This document shows, one piece after another, positions 1-7,732 of a stretch of 41,364 nucleotides of DNA. This DNA comes from Planctomycetota bacterium (GTDB lineage: Bacteria > Planctomycetota > Planctomycetia > Planctomycetales > Planctomycetaceae), in the NCBI GenBank assembly GCA_003671275.1, contig QWPB01000055.1, positions 1-41,364 of the forward strand, read 5' to 3'. The position numbers and the translations under genes were made by a program. Position 1 is the first letter of the stretch. Each line of letters starts with the position of its first letter. The notes under the pieces were generated by a model, which saw only the letters and a list, made by a program, of their open reading frames with translations, was not told the DNA's origin and ran no database searches.

Positions 1-60
1 CAGCATCGTTCCATACAGCCGGTCACCGGCAAGGAATCGTTGACGGAATTCGATCGACAT
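1..60 (-). CDS. Probable HpcH/HpaI aldolase, N-terminal fragment (runs off left edge)
   Basis: On the minus strand an ATG at 60-58 opens a frame with no stop to the first base of the window, giving 20 residues that begin MSIEFRQRF and continue with LAGDRLYGTML. The 'G-x-x-x-x-GT-M' pattern resembles the N-terminus of HpcH/HpaI-family aldolases (class II, divalent-metal-dependent pyruvate or 2-keto acid aldolases), where a 'lkaGe.vyGtm' stretch leads into the first strand of the TIM barrel. Only the start is visible, so no catalytic residue can be checked. No clear Shine-Dalgarno sequence precedes the ATG. The family call rests on a short pattern and is tentative; that a gene starts here is more secure than its identity. 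Confidence 0.5.
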   Translation of the reverse strand, partial: MSIEFRQRFLAGDRLYGTML

Positions 61-277
61 GAAACACCGTTCGCCCGGGGAAAATGACCCCTCGCAGTGT
101 GGGGGATCGACACCCTCATTTTCAATCCGAACCCGACCCGCGATCCACCGAGTGTGTGCGTCAGGAAAGGGGGGACAGCAGGATGACCCCAAGCATCGCC
201 TAGGATGTCTGAATGACGCAGGAACAGGAGGGATTGAACTGCGGGGGTGTCCTCCGTAACCTCTTGTTGTTCCACAA

Positions 278-303
278 CCCAGACGCACAACGCCGCGTCT
301 GGG
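278..303. repeat. 9-bp inverted repeat in the intergenic space before the DinB-like gene
   Basis: CCCAGACGC (278-286) pairs perfectly with GCGTCTGGG (295-303) around an 8-nt loop. A smaller stem, GTTGT/ACAAC, sits directly before it at 266-278. Neither is followed by a convincing T-run. The rest of 61-370 shows no supported gene: a short frame at 59-259 has no domain and no ribosome binding site. Confidence 0.5.
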
Positions 304-379
304 CCATCCCGAGTTTTCCCAAATCAAAGGTTTCCGGCCGCTGCCGGGCTGCCTTGGTCGTTCGGGCTCAGTGAATCGC

Positions 380-901
380 ATGACCTTGCTTGATCGTTTT
401 CTGGGACACGATGCATGGACGACGCGTCAACTGCTGGCAATCTGCGCCAAACTCCCTGACGAAGTGCTCGACCGAGAATACGACATCGGACATCGCACTC
501 TGCGCAAGACGCTTCATCACATCATCAACAACATGGAGATCTGGAGTTCGCTGATGGCCAGCGAAAACGTTGATCGGACGAACGGAAACCAGACGGTCGC
601 GGGAATGGAGCATCGTGTGTCAGTGGCAGAAGCCCGACTGAAGTCAATTGCCCAACGAACGGAGAGACTTAATGCTTGGGACGAATTGTGGACCGATACG
701 TTGGATGATCCCCCGCGAAAGAAATCTTTCGGCACCGCAATCGCTCACATCATTACGCACAGCATGCACCACCGGGCACAGGTCCTCTACATGCTACGCC
801 TCTCAGGCGTAACATCGCTTCCCGAGGGAGACGTTTTCAGTTGGGAAGGCGCAATCAGTGAGGTAGGTCAGGTTCCACCTGATCACTCAGGCACAGCCTG
901 A
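380..901 (+). CDS. DinB-like (YfiT/DinB superfamily) putative metal-dependent protein
   Basis: A 173-residue protein with the four-helix DinB pattern. Candidate metal-binding histidines are His46/His47 in the helix-2 motif LHHIINNMEIW and His127/His130/His131 in HIITHSMHHRAQ, which is the usual third-ligand helix of the family. Members bind a divalent metal; some are thiol-dependent S-transferases and many have no known role, so the substrate cannot be named. I chose the ATG at 380 because the protein then begins MTLLDRF, the typical family start; a GTG at 371 is the alternative. No good ribosome binding site is seen. The gene looks AT-richer than rimO nearby. Its last dozen codons lie inside a palindromic repeat (862-907), and its stop overlaps the end of the convergent P-loop gene. 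Confidence 0.8.
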   Translation: MTLLDRFLGHDAWTTRQLLAICAKLPDEVLDREYDIGHRTLRKTLHHIINNMEIWSSLMASENVDRTNGNQTVAGMEHRVSVAEARLKSIAQRTERLNAWDELWTDTLDDPPRKKSFGTAIAHIITHSMHHRAQVLYMLRLSGVTSLPEGDVFSWEGAISEVGQVPPDHSGTA

Positions 902-907
902 CCTACC
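862..907. repeat. Palindromic element GGTAGGTCAGG...CCTGACCTACC across two converging gene ends
   Basis: GGTAGGTCAGG (862-872) is the perfect reverse complement of CCTGACCTACC (897-907), with 24 nt between. The right arm contains a nested short palindrome, CAGGCACAGCCTG (888-900). From memory, the sequence type (GTAGGTCAGGCTGTGCCTGA on the minus strand) resembles short palindromic elements scattered through planctomycete genomes, but only one copy lies in this window. It encodes the last residues of both flanking genes and could also act as a bidirectional hairpin. Confidence 0.7.
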
Positions 908-1533
908 GGAACTGACCCAAAGTGCTGTTGAATAATCACGAGAGCGTCATCGAGAGCCTTCACATCTTCGAATGTGGTATCATCGGTTGGCGCTTGCCAA
1001 TCAACAGCTAAGTAATTCCTCAACATCTCTTTCGCATGCTCGATGCAGGCAGATTTGCCTTTGGCAACGATAAGATTCCATGCCTCAGCCTGTGCTTTGT
1101 CTTGTCTTTCAATGTATCGCTCGACAAATACATTCTCGTCGGGAATCAGCCGAACGATCTTCGTATTGAGTGATATGTTCGGAACTCGACGAAACGCTTC
1201 ATTCACTTGATGACGATGGTCTCTGCGAGAATACATCCATCCAACGGCTACGAAATTCTTTGGGCATTCATTCCGCAAGTACCAGTCTCGATGGTGTAGT
1301 CGAACGATGCGATCATAGTCGACAAGACTACGGGCTGGTCGCCAAACTGCTTCATTGCCGATGTGCGCACGATATTTGTCTCCCTCGGCCTTCGGCAGCA
1401 AGTCAAAGAACCTTGTCATTACTTCTTGGTCATTGTCAAGGCAGGAGATCGCGTTAGCCGTCAATTGTCGCTGTAGAAAGGTCTTCCCGGCAGCGGACGG
1501 ACCAGTGAGTAGAACGAGGTTGACAGGAATCAC
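883..1533 (-). CDS. P-loop NTPase / kinase-like protein of unknown function
   Basis: A 216-residue protein opening with a Walker A motif at residues 11-18 (GPSAAGKT) directly after a hydrophobic strand (VNLVLLT), as in small nucleotide or small-molecule kinases and zeta-toxin-like phosphotransferases. A later stretch, VERYIERQDKAQAEAW, could be the lid region. I cannot place it in a named family and do not assign a substrate. The start is a GTG at 1533 without a clear Shine-Dalgarno sequence, in a locally AT-rich stretch. The C-terminal tail (PVGQAVPE) is translated from the palindromic element at 862-907, and the stop at 883-885 overlaps the 3' end of the DinB-like gene. The gene looks AT-richer than rimO, suggesting recent acquisition. 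Confidence 0.65.
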   Translation of the reverse strand: MIPVNLVLLTGPSAAGKTFLQRQLTANAISCLDNDQEVMTRFFDLLPKAEGDKYRAHIGNEAVWRPARSLVDYDRIVRLHHRDWYLRNECPKNFVAVGWMYSRRDHRHQVNEAFRRVPNISLNTKIVRLIPDENVFVERYIERQDKAQAEAWNLIVAKGKSACIEHAKEMLRNYLAVDWQAPTDDTTFEDVKALDDALVIIQQHFGSVPVGQAVPE

Positions 1534-1573
1534 TTAAATCACCATTTAATATAGGCAGCGCAGCCTTTCAGGC

Positions 1574-1603
1574 TACGTTCCTAAGAACCGGCTTAGGAAC
1601 GTA
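1574..1603. repeat. Perfect 12-bp stem-loop between rimO and the P-loop gene
   Basis: TACGTTCCTAAG (1574-1585) and CTTAGGAACGTA (1592-1603) form a perfect 12-bp stem with a 6-nt loop. A small second stem, AGCC/GGCT, lies beside it at 1562-1574. It is 15 nt beyond the rimO stop on the minus strand, where a terminator would sit, but there is no T-run on either strand, so it may be a mobile palindromic element or a factor-dependent 3' structure. Confidence 0.6.
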
Positions 1604-1617
1604 GAGATGCCGTAATC

Positions 1618-2979
1618 TCACTCACTGTCGTCGCCTTCTGACACCTCGGCCAGCAAGTCGTAATCCTGTCGCGCGGTGATCTCGACCGGGACCATCTGGC
1701 CGACTTCTATCCCCTCCCCGGTCACGAAGACCGAGCCGTCGATCTCCGGCGCATCGGCAAAGATGCGGCCCACGTAGGTGCCATCTTCGAGCTGTTGGTC
1801 GATGTGGCAGTCGAGTTCGTAGCCGACCAGGGAGTCGCCGAAGTCGAAGGCGATTTCTTGTTGCAGCTCCATCAACTCGTCGCGGCGTTCGGCTTTGACC
1901 TCTTCGGGGAGGTGGCCGTCCAGCTTAGTCGCGGGGGTACCGGGTTCCACGGAGTAGGTGAAGACCCCCATGCGCTCGAAGTGCATCTCCTCGACGAACT
2001 CTTTGAGCTGTTCGTGTTCGGCTTGGGTCTCGCCGGGGAAGCCGCTGATGAATGTCGTCCGCATCACGAGATTTGGGATGCGTTCGCGCAGCTTGCTGAC
2101 GAGCGTGACGATCTTCTCGCGATTCACACGGCGCTGCATCCGGCGGAGGACTTGGTCGCTAACATGTTGCAGCGGCATGTCGAGGTACGGCAGGATGTGC
2201 TGGGCTCCGGCGATCGTGTCGATCAGCTCATCGGTGAAATTCACCGGGTAGAGGTACATCAGCCGAATCCACTTCAGACCATCGACCTGATCGAGTTCCT
2301 TCAGCAGGTCGGCCAGCCGGACCTGGCCGTAGTAGTCCATGCCGTAATAGGTGGTGTCCTGGGCCACGAGGATCAGTTCGCGAACGCCGTCGCCGACCAG
2401 TTCGCGGGCCTCAGCCAAGACCATCTCAATTGGCTTTGTGACATGCTTGCCCCGCATCTTTGGAATCGAACAGAACGTACAGGTCCGGTCGCACCCCTCG
2501 GAAATCTTTAGATACCCGTAATGCCTGGGCGTGATCCGCAGCCGCTCCTGGTCGTTCATGGCCCGGATCGGAGCCGGGCGGAAGAGTTCCCGCTGCTCGC
2601 GCATCCCGGCGACCAGTCGATCTGCGACCGACACGATCTCATCGCGCCCAAAGACGCCGACAACATGGTCGATCTCGGGCATCTCAGCGAGCAGAGCTGC
2701 GCCGCCGACGCGCTCGGGAAGGCAACCCGCGACGATCACGCCGCGCGTTTTGCCCTGTGCCTTGAGGTCGAGCATCTCGCGGATGACGGCCTTCGATTCC
2801 TGCCGCGACTGCTCGATGAACCCGCAGGTATTGACGATTACGAAGTCCGCTTCCTCCGGGTTCGTAACGAGCGTGTAGCCGTCGAGGGCCAGTTGCCCGA
2901 GCATCTTCTCGCTGTCGACGAGGTTCTTGGGACAGCCGAGGCTGACGAAGCAGTACGAGCCTTTCGGACGACCGGTCAT
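1618..2979 (-). CDS. rimO: Ribosomal protein uS12 methylthiotransferase RimO
   Basis: Radical-SAM methylthiotransferase that adds a methylthio group to the conserved aspartate of ribosomal protein S12 (Asp88/89 in well-studied species). From the ATG at 2979 the protein is 453 residues, normal for RimO. The N-terminal domain carries the auxiliary-cluster cysteines Cys16 (SLGCPKN), Cys52 (NTCGF) and Cys86 (AGCLPER). The radical-SAM CxxxCxxC motif is Cys163/167/170 (CDRTCTFC). A TRAM-type RNA-binding domain occupies the C-terminal ~65 residues. 'SLGCPKNLVDSE' separates RimO from the tRNA enzyme MiaB. An upstream GTG would give 52 extra residues with no family match, so I prefer 2979. It ends with an acidic tail (EGDDSE). 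Confidence 0.95.
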   Translation of the reverse strand: MTGRPKGSYCFVSLGCPKNLVDSEKMLGQLALDGYTLVTNPEEADFVIVNTCGFIEQSRQESKAVIREMLDLKAQGKTRGVIVAGCLPERVGGAALLAEMPEIDHVVGVFGRDEIVSVADRLVAGMREQRELFRPAPIRAMNDQERLRITPRHYGYLKISEGCDRTCTFCSIPKMRGKHVTKPIEMVLAEARELVGDGVRELILVAQDTTYYGMDYYGQVRLADLLKELDQVDGLKWIRLMYLYPVNFTDELIDTIAGAQHILPYLDMPLQHVSDQVLRRMQRRVNREKIVTLVSKLRERIPNLVMRTTFISGFPGETQAEHEQLKEFVEEMHFERMGVFTYSVEPGTPATKLDGHLPEEVKAERRDELMELQQEIAFDFGDSLVGYELDCHIDQQLEDGTYVGRIFADAPEIDGSVFVTGEGIEVGQMVPVEITARQDYDLLAEVSEGDDSE

Positions 2980-3419
2980 GTCGATCGACGGGGAGTTTCC
3001 CAGAACAGGCAGTTCGAACGACACGGTAGCAGTCTCGAATAGGAGGGCAGTCAGTTGAACTTCAGTATACTGCCAGACCACAACCCGAGGCGAGCGGACG
3101 CCCACGAACGGCCCCCTTCGCGCGCCCTGCCGCACTGAGCACCGCCCCTATCCGCACACCCGCGCGACCCCCGTTAGGCAATTCCGCACGCCTCGTCACC
3201 CTGTGAAAAACGGCCCCTCACGACTGTCAGCCTCGCGAAAGGGCTCACTTTTCCACAGAAAACGGGCGGTCCAGGCACTCGAATCCGTACGATTTATTGG
3301 TGTTTCACGGGCTGCGAAAGAGTCGTCACGGGGCGTTTTCCACACCCGCTGAAAGTTGGAATAAGGTTTGCTGGATCGGTTCCCCTTGGCAGCCAATTAC
3401 CTCGCGGGGAGCCACCGGA
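2980..3419. promoter_or_regulatory. Divergent intergenic region with an imperfect inverted repeat and three DnaA-box-like sites
   Basis: This ~440-bp region lies between the divergent rimO and the YkgJ-like gene. Positions 3202-3225 and 3321-3344 are inverted repeats of each other, matching at 20 of 24 positions. Three nonamers fit the relaxed DnaA box TTWTNCACA: 3210-3202 on the minus strand (TTTTTCACA), 3249-3257 (TTTTCCACA) and 3336-3344 (TTTTCCACA). A -10-like TATACT lies on the minus strand at 3069-3064, 85 nt before the rimO ATG, without a convincing -35. No gene is supported in the region. Confidence 0.45.
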
Positions 3420-4007
3420 ATGTTTCTGATTGTCATTGTGGGCGTCTTGACCGCAGTGGTTGTTGTAATGGTCATGACTTCGGTCGCAGTGCTGGATGTG
3501 GCATTTCAGGGGGCGGGGACTCCCGCGAACACATCGGGGCAGCGCGAACGCCCCCATTGTCCCAGCGGTGGTGAGCATCGGATTGCGGTGACGCCCCCTG
3601 AGGTTCTGGCCATTGCCGAGCAGCTGCGGCACAAGTTTCCCGACACCGAAGTCCAAAGTATTCGCGAGAATGCCGCGAGAAGTGCCCGTCTGGCTCGGGG
3701 ATTGACTGCCGAGCAGTATGCCTTGGCCGGAATACCCTGCCCGCTGCTGGTCGGTCGGGACGGTTGCCTGACCTTTGAATCGCGTCCCATGCATTGCCGA
3801 AATGGATGTTTCGAAACCGGAGCGGGAAGCGAACGTTGTGACTGCAAGGCCGCAGAGCAGGGTGCGGGAATCGCGCGGGGTCTGGCGGCGGCGGGGCTGG
3901 AGTGCGATCGCTATGAATTGAACGCGGCACTGGCGACGGCCCTCAGCTCACCCGATATTGCCCGGCAATGGGCCGCCGGCGAGCCGGTGTTTGCCGAGTG
4001 CCGGTAG
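3420..4007 (+). CDS. Membrane-anchored cysteine-rich protein with a YkgJ-like zinc/iron-chelating motif
   Basis: From the ATG at 3420 (GGGGAG about ten bases upstream) the protein is 195 residues: one N-terminal membrane segment (residues 2-27), a short linker, a helical stretch (60-100) and a cysteine cluster. The cluster has Cys107, 116, 126 and 130, then 140, 142, 162 and 194. The spacing C-P-x-L-x4-G-C-x6-RP-x2-C-R matches the core of the YkgJ/UPF0153 putative zinc- or iron-chelating domain, whose function is not established. The usual N-terminal CxxCC part of that domain is absent or diverged. An upstream start at 3297 would place a long non-hydrophobic extension before the membrane segment and is less likely. 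The gene is monocistronic and divergent from rimO. Confidence 0.65.
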   Translation: MFLIVIVGVLTAVVVVMVMTSVAVLDVAFQGAGTPANTSGQRERPHCPSGGEHRIAVTPPEVLAIAEQLRHKFPDTEVQSIRENAARSARLARGLTAEQYALAGIPCPLLVGRDGCLTFESRPMHCRNGCFETGAGSERCDCKAAEQGAGIARGLAAAGLECDRYELNAALATALSSPDIARQWAAGEPVFAECR

Positions 4008-4226
4008 ACAGCTCGCCACAGGCGTTAACAGCCCGTTGAAAAACGTGGAATCGGCTGTTAACGAACCTCGCCGGGCTGGGAGCGATCTTCTATCACGTGA
4101 CCGCGTTCGAGAGTCCGCTGATCGAGTTGTGGTTCCGCCCCTGCGCGAAGGCGGACCTCTCCGCTACAATCGATCAACGGAAGGCGATCCGTTTTCGCCC
4201 TGCGTCTCCGAGCCGAGGTCCTGCTG

Positions 4227-5696
4227 ATGAACCCCCTCGATACCCTTCAAAAGCAGATGACCCGGCGATCACTGTTCGGACAGTCGGCGATGGGCTTGGG
4301 CACCGCAGCCCTCGCTGCCATGCTCGGTCGTGACGGACAAGCGGCGGACATTCCCACCGTTCCCTTACGGTTCGGCGGTCAACCGGGTGTACCGCATTTC
4401 ACTCCGAAGGCGAAACACGTCATTTATCTGTTCCAAAACGGGGCCCCCACACATTGCGATCTGTATGACTACAAGCCCCAGCTTCAGCAGCGGCACGGCC
4501 AGCCCATGCCTGAGGAGTTCTTCCAGGGAAAACGCTTCAGCACGATGACCGGTGACCCGACCGGCAAGCTGGTGCTGGCACCCGTCGAGCCCTTCGCTCA
4601 GCACGGTCAATCAGGAGCGTGGGTCAGTAACTTTCTGCCACACATCGCGTCGGTGGCCGACGATCTATGTTTCGTCAAGGGGATGCATACCGAGGCAGTG
4701 AACCACGCTCCGGCCATCTCGTTTCTGCTCTCCGGAGCCGAGTTGCCCGGACGCCCCTCACTGGGGGCTTGGCTGACCTATGGACTAGGAAGTGATACGG
4801 AAGAGCTGCCGGGATTCGTGGTGATGACCTCGATCTCCAAGGGGACTAGTTGCGGGCAGATTTTCTACGACTTTTACTGGGGCTCAGGGTTTCTGCCGTC
4901 CAAGTATCAGGGGGTGAAGTTCCGGGGCAGCGGTGACCCGGTCTTGTATCTGAAAGACCCGGACGGTTTAACGCGGTCGATGCGGCGCGGGCTGCTGGAT
5001 GATGTGGCGAAGCTCAATGAGATGAAATTCAAGGAGTTCGGAGACCCCGAAATCGCCACGCGCATCGCCCAGTATGAGATGGCCTTCAAGATGCAAGCCA
5101 GTGTGCCTGAGCTGACCGATCTGTCGGGCGAGACGAAAGAGACGCTCGACATGTACGGCCCTTCCGTCCAGGAACGGGGCACGTTCGCTCATAACTGCCT
5201 GATGGCCCGCCGTCTGATCGAACGCGGTGTCCGGTGTGTTCAGCTGATGCATGCCGGATGGGATCAACACAACTCGCTGACGACCGAGCTGTACAACCAG
5301 TGCCGCGACACCGACCAGCCCTCGGCAGCCCTGGTCAAGGATCTCAAGCGTCTGGGTCTGCTGGATGATACGCTAGTGATCTGGGGCGGCGAGTTCGGGC
5401 GAACCCCCTTTATTCAAGGAAACATCGCGGATCGGGTCCGCTGGGGCCGTGACCATCACCCATATGCCTTCACCGTCTGGATGGCAGGCGGAGGCGTAAA
5501 ACCGGGATTGACCTACGGTGAGAGTGACGAATTCGGAATGAACGCCGTCAAAGATACGGTCCATGTGCATGACCTGCAGGCCACCATCATGAACCAGATG
5601 GGGATCGATCATGAACGTCTGACCTACAAGTTCCAGGGAAGGAACTTCCGGTTGACGGATATTCATGGGCGGGTGGTGAATGAGATTCTGGGGTAG
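4227..5696 (+). CDS. DUF1501 family exported protein (sulfatase-like fold)
   Basis: A 489-residue member of the large planctomycete DUF1501 family. The N-terminus has a twin-arginine-type signal: Arg13-Arg14 in MTRRSLFG, then an alanine-rich hydrophobic stretch (residues 20-33), so export by Tat is likely. Family landmarks include HVIYLFQNGAPTHCDLYDYKP near residue 70, 'GRPSLGAWLTYGLG', 'HAGWDQHNSL', '[11 protein letters not shown]' and 'GRDHHPYAFTVWMAGGG'. The last three are conserved histidine/aspartate-rich motifs in a fold related to alkaline phosphatase/sulfatase. No enzymatic activity is established for the family. It is often paired with a PSD1/DUF1553 gene; here that partner is missing and a nitrilase-family gene follows. 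A TACAAT hexamer at 4165-4170 may be a -10 element. Confidence 0.92.
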   Translation: MNPLDTLQKQMTRRSLFGQSAMGLGTAALAAMLGRDGQAADIPTVPLRFGGQPGVPHFTPKAKHVIYLFQNGAPTHCDLYDYKPQLQQRHGQPMPEEFFQGKRFSTMTGDPTGKLVLAPVEPFAQHGQSGAWVSNFLPHIASVADDLCFVKGMHTEAVNHAPAISFLLSGAELPGRPSLGAWLTYGLGSDTEELPGFVVMTSISKGTSCGQIFYDFYWGSGFLPSKYQGVKFRGSGDPVLYLKDPDGLTRSMRRGLLDDVAKLNEMKFKEFGDPEIATRIAQYEMAFKMQASVPELTDLSGETKETLDMYGPSVQERGTFAHNCLMARRLIERGVRCVQLMHAGWDQHNSLTTELYNQCRDTDQPSAALVKDLKRLGLLDDTLVIWGGEFGRTPFIQGNIADRVRWGRDHHPYAFTVWMAGGGVKPGLTYGESDEFGMNAVKDTVHVHDLQATIMNQMGIDHERLTYKFQGRNFRLTDIHGRVVNEILG

Positions 5697-5747
5697 TGCC
5701 GGTTCCTACTCCTCCTGTCGATGGTCCTGTGATCTGGAGCCGGTTTC

Positions 5748-7097
5748 ATGCAGATGGTCCTGTTTTCACTGATCCTTTCGGGCCTGCTCGCCTGGCCTGG
5801 TACACTGCTTGCGGACAAGCCCCGGTCACCCACGATCGATGGCTGGACGGTGAACGCTCCCCGAGATGAGATCCGACCGGAATTCTTCATCGCCAGTGAG
5901 CGACCGCTTCGGCTGGGAATACGGGCCGATGCCCGACCGGGTCTGCAGGGGTATTGGACCCGGTCGTTTCCCGTTCAAGGGGGCGAGTATTACCGGTTTT
6001 CCGCCGACTTCACTGCCCCGGGCGTGACCTCCCTCCGGCGCAGTGCGGTCGTCAAGCTGCACTGGCGGGATGCCGCTGGGAACAAGGTGCCCCAGGATGC
6101 CGACGTTCTGACCAGCGAGTTGAAGAATTACCAGGCGATGGCCGAGGCCGAACATCCCCGGATCGACAATGGGGCTGTCACGGGCCGGGCTGCGGATACC
6201 TATCGGGCTCCCACCCAGGCCACGCAAGCGATTATCGAGCTGCATCTGCAATGGGCCCGGCAGGCCGAAATCGTCTGGAGCGACATCTCCCTCACTCCCA
6301 CAGCGGCTCCACCCCCGCGCAAGGTCAAACTGGCTGCGGTCCATTTTATCCCGAAAGGCCCGACCGCAGCCGAGAGCTGTACCCAATACGATCCTCTGGT
6401 TGAGAAAGCCCGGCAGCAGGGGGCCGAACTGATCGTTCTGGGAGAGACGATCAACGTCGTAAACTCCGGCAGGGAGGCTGCGGATGTAGCCGAGCCGATT
6501 CCCGGCCCGTCGTCCGATCACTTCTGCCGTCTGGCCCGACAACACGATACCCATATCGTGGTGGGACTGTTCGAAAAGGACGGTCCCCTGGTCTACAACT
6601 CCAGTGTCCTGTGCGGACCCGCTGGTCAGATCATCGGCAAGTATCGCAAAGTGACTCTGCCCCGCGACGAGATTGCCGCAGGCGTGACTCCCGGCACCGA
6701 ATACCCGGTCTTCGAGACCCGTTTTGGCAAGCTCGGAATGATGATCTGTTACGACGGGTTCTACCCCGAAGTGGCCCGCGAGCTGTCCATGAACGGGGCC
6801 GAGGTAATTGCCTGGCCAGTGTGGGGCTGTAACCCCCTGCTGGCATCGGCTCGGGCCTGTGAAAATCATGTCTATCTGGTCAGCAGTACATTCACCGATG
6901 TGGCCTCGCATTGGACACAGACCGCCATCTACGACCATGCGGGGCACGCGCTGGTCATCGGTCAGGAGTGGGGCGACATTGCGATCACGGAGGTCGATCT
7001 CAGCCGTCCGACCCGCTGGCCGAGCCTGGGCGACTTCCGCTCCGGGATCTCACGGCACAAGCCCGAGACCGTACCGGAGTCATCGCCACCGCGCTGA
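5748..7097 (+). CDS. Exported carbon-nitrogen hydrolase (nitrilase superfamily) with N-terminal beta-sandwich-like domain
   Basis: A 449-residue protein with a signal peptide (residues 1-22). Residues ~30-185 form a beta-rich region ('[11 protein letters not shown]', 'AVVKLHWRD', '[10 protein letters not shown]') resembling a carbohydrate-binding or galactose-binding-like module. From ~193 follows a CN-hydrolase domain with the complete catalytic triad: Glu233 (VLGETI), Lys301 (YRKVTLP) and Cys334 (MICYDGF). The superfamily hydrolyses amides, nitriles or carbamoyl groups; the substrate cannot be read from sequence. Most bacterial nitrilases are cytoplasmic, so a secreted, two-domain form is unusual. 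It lies 51 nt after the DUF1501 gene on the same strand and may be co-transcribed with it. Confidence 0.88.
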   Translation: MQMVLFSLILSGLLAWPGTLLADKPRSPTIDGWTVNAPRDEIRPEFFIASERPLRLGIRADARPGLQGYWTRSFPVQGGEYYRFSADFTAPGVTSLRRSAVVKLHWRDAAGNKVPQDADVLTSELKNYQAMAEAEHPRIDNGAVTGRAADTYRAPTQATQAIIELHLQWARQAEIVWSDISLTPTAAPPPRKVKLAAVHFIPKGPTAAESCTQYDPLVEKARQQGAELIVLGETINVVNSGREAADVAEPIPGPSSDHFCRLARQHDTHIVVGLFEKDGPLVYNSSVLCGPAGQIIGKYRKVTLPRDEIAAGVTPGTEYPVFETRFGKLGMMICYDGFYPEVARELSMNGAEVIAWPVWGCNPLLASARACENHVYLVSSTFTDVASHWTQTAIYDHAGHALVIGQEWGDIAITEVDLSRPTRWPSLGDFRSGISRHKPETVPESSPPR

Positions 7098-7222
7098 GCC
7101 GGATTTCCGCCGCTTCAAATTGTCGGTCGCCGGACTGCGGCTTCCATTCCACCACAATCCCGCGAGAATACCACCTTACTGGCAGAGCGTTTCTGCAGCA
7201 CCTGTCACGGGACCGCGTGTTC

Positions 7223-7690
7223 ATGCAACTGATTTTGTCGGCGGTGGGACAACGTCAACCAGCCTGGGCGGACACTGCCTATGAGGAGTTTGCCAAGAGG
7301 TTTCCTCCGGAAGCCCGGCTGGTCCTCAAGGCCGTTAAGGCGGAACCGCGCACCTCAAAGTCCATTGACCAGCTCATGTCAGCCGAGGCCGAGCGTCTGG
7401 AAGCGGTGGTCCCCAAGGGAGCCCGGAGGGTTGTCCTCGATGAACGCGGCACACGGCGCACCACGATCGAGCTGTCGGGGCGGATGGAATTCTGGCGCGG
7501 CGAGGGCCGCGATGTGGCCTTCTTCATTGGCGGGCCGGACGGGCTGCATCCCCGCTTGAAAGCGACTGCGGACGAGACATTGCGGCTCTCTGATCTGACT
7601 CTGCCGCATGCCTTCGCCCGCATCCTGCTGGCCGAAGCGCTGTACCGCGCGTGGACCTGTCTAACGGGGCATCCCTATCATCGTGAGTAG
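7223..7690 (+). CDS. rlmH: 23S rRNA (pseudouridine1915-N3)-methyltransferase RlmH
   Basis: A SPOUT-class methyltransferase that methylates pseudouridine 1915 in helix 69 of 23S rRNA. From the ATG at 7223 it is 155 residues, the length of the E. coli enzyme. Landmarks are the N-terminal 'AVGQRQPAW', the SAM-binding trefoil-knot motif 'FFIGGPDGL', '[20 protein letters not shown]' and the invariant C-terminus HPYHRE. The frame is open well upstream but that extension has no family match. RlmH genes commonly sit beside rsfS or DUF1080-type genes in various bacteria; here a convergent DUF1080 gene follows. Confidence 0.96.
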   Translation: MQLILSAVGQRQPAWADTAYEEFAKRFPPEARLVLKAVKAEPRTSKSIDQLMSAEAERLEAVVPKGARRVVLDERGTRRTTIELSGRMEFWRGEGRDVAFFIGGPDGLHPRLKATADETLRLSDLTLPHAFARILLAEALYRAWTCLTGHPYHRE

Positions 7691-7732
7691 TGGTCATCGC
7701 GAGTGATGGCGACTGGCCGGATGAAGAGACCG

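Noticed and set aside
59-259. Small plus-strand frame of 66 codons near the left edge
   Set aside because: No ribosome binding site, no domain, Ser/Pro/Gly-rich composition; its start overlaps the start of the likely minus-strand aldolase gene.
1795-2511. 238-codon frame antisense to rimO
   Set aside because: It covers the radical-SAM and TRAM regions of rimO and is a codon-bias shadow.
5826-6947. 373-codon frame antisense to the nitrilase-family gene
   Set aside because: The plus strand carries the complete Glu-Lys-Cys triad; the antisense product has no domain.
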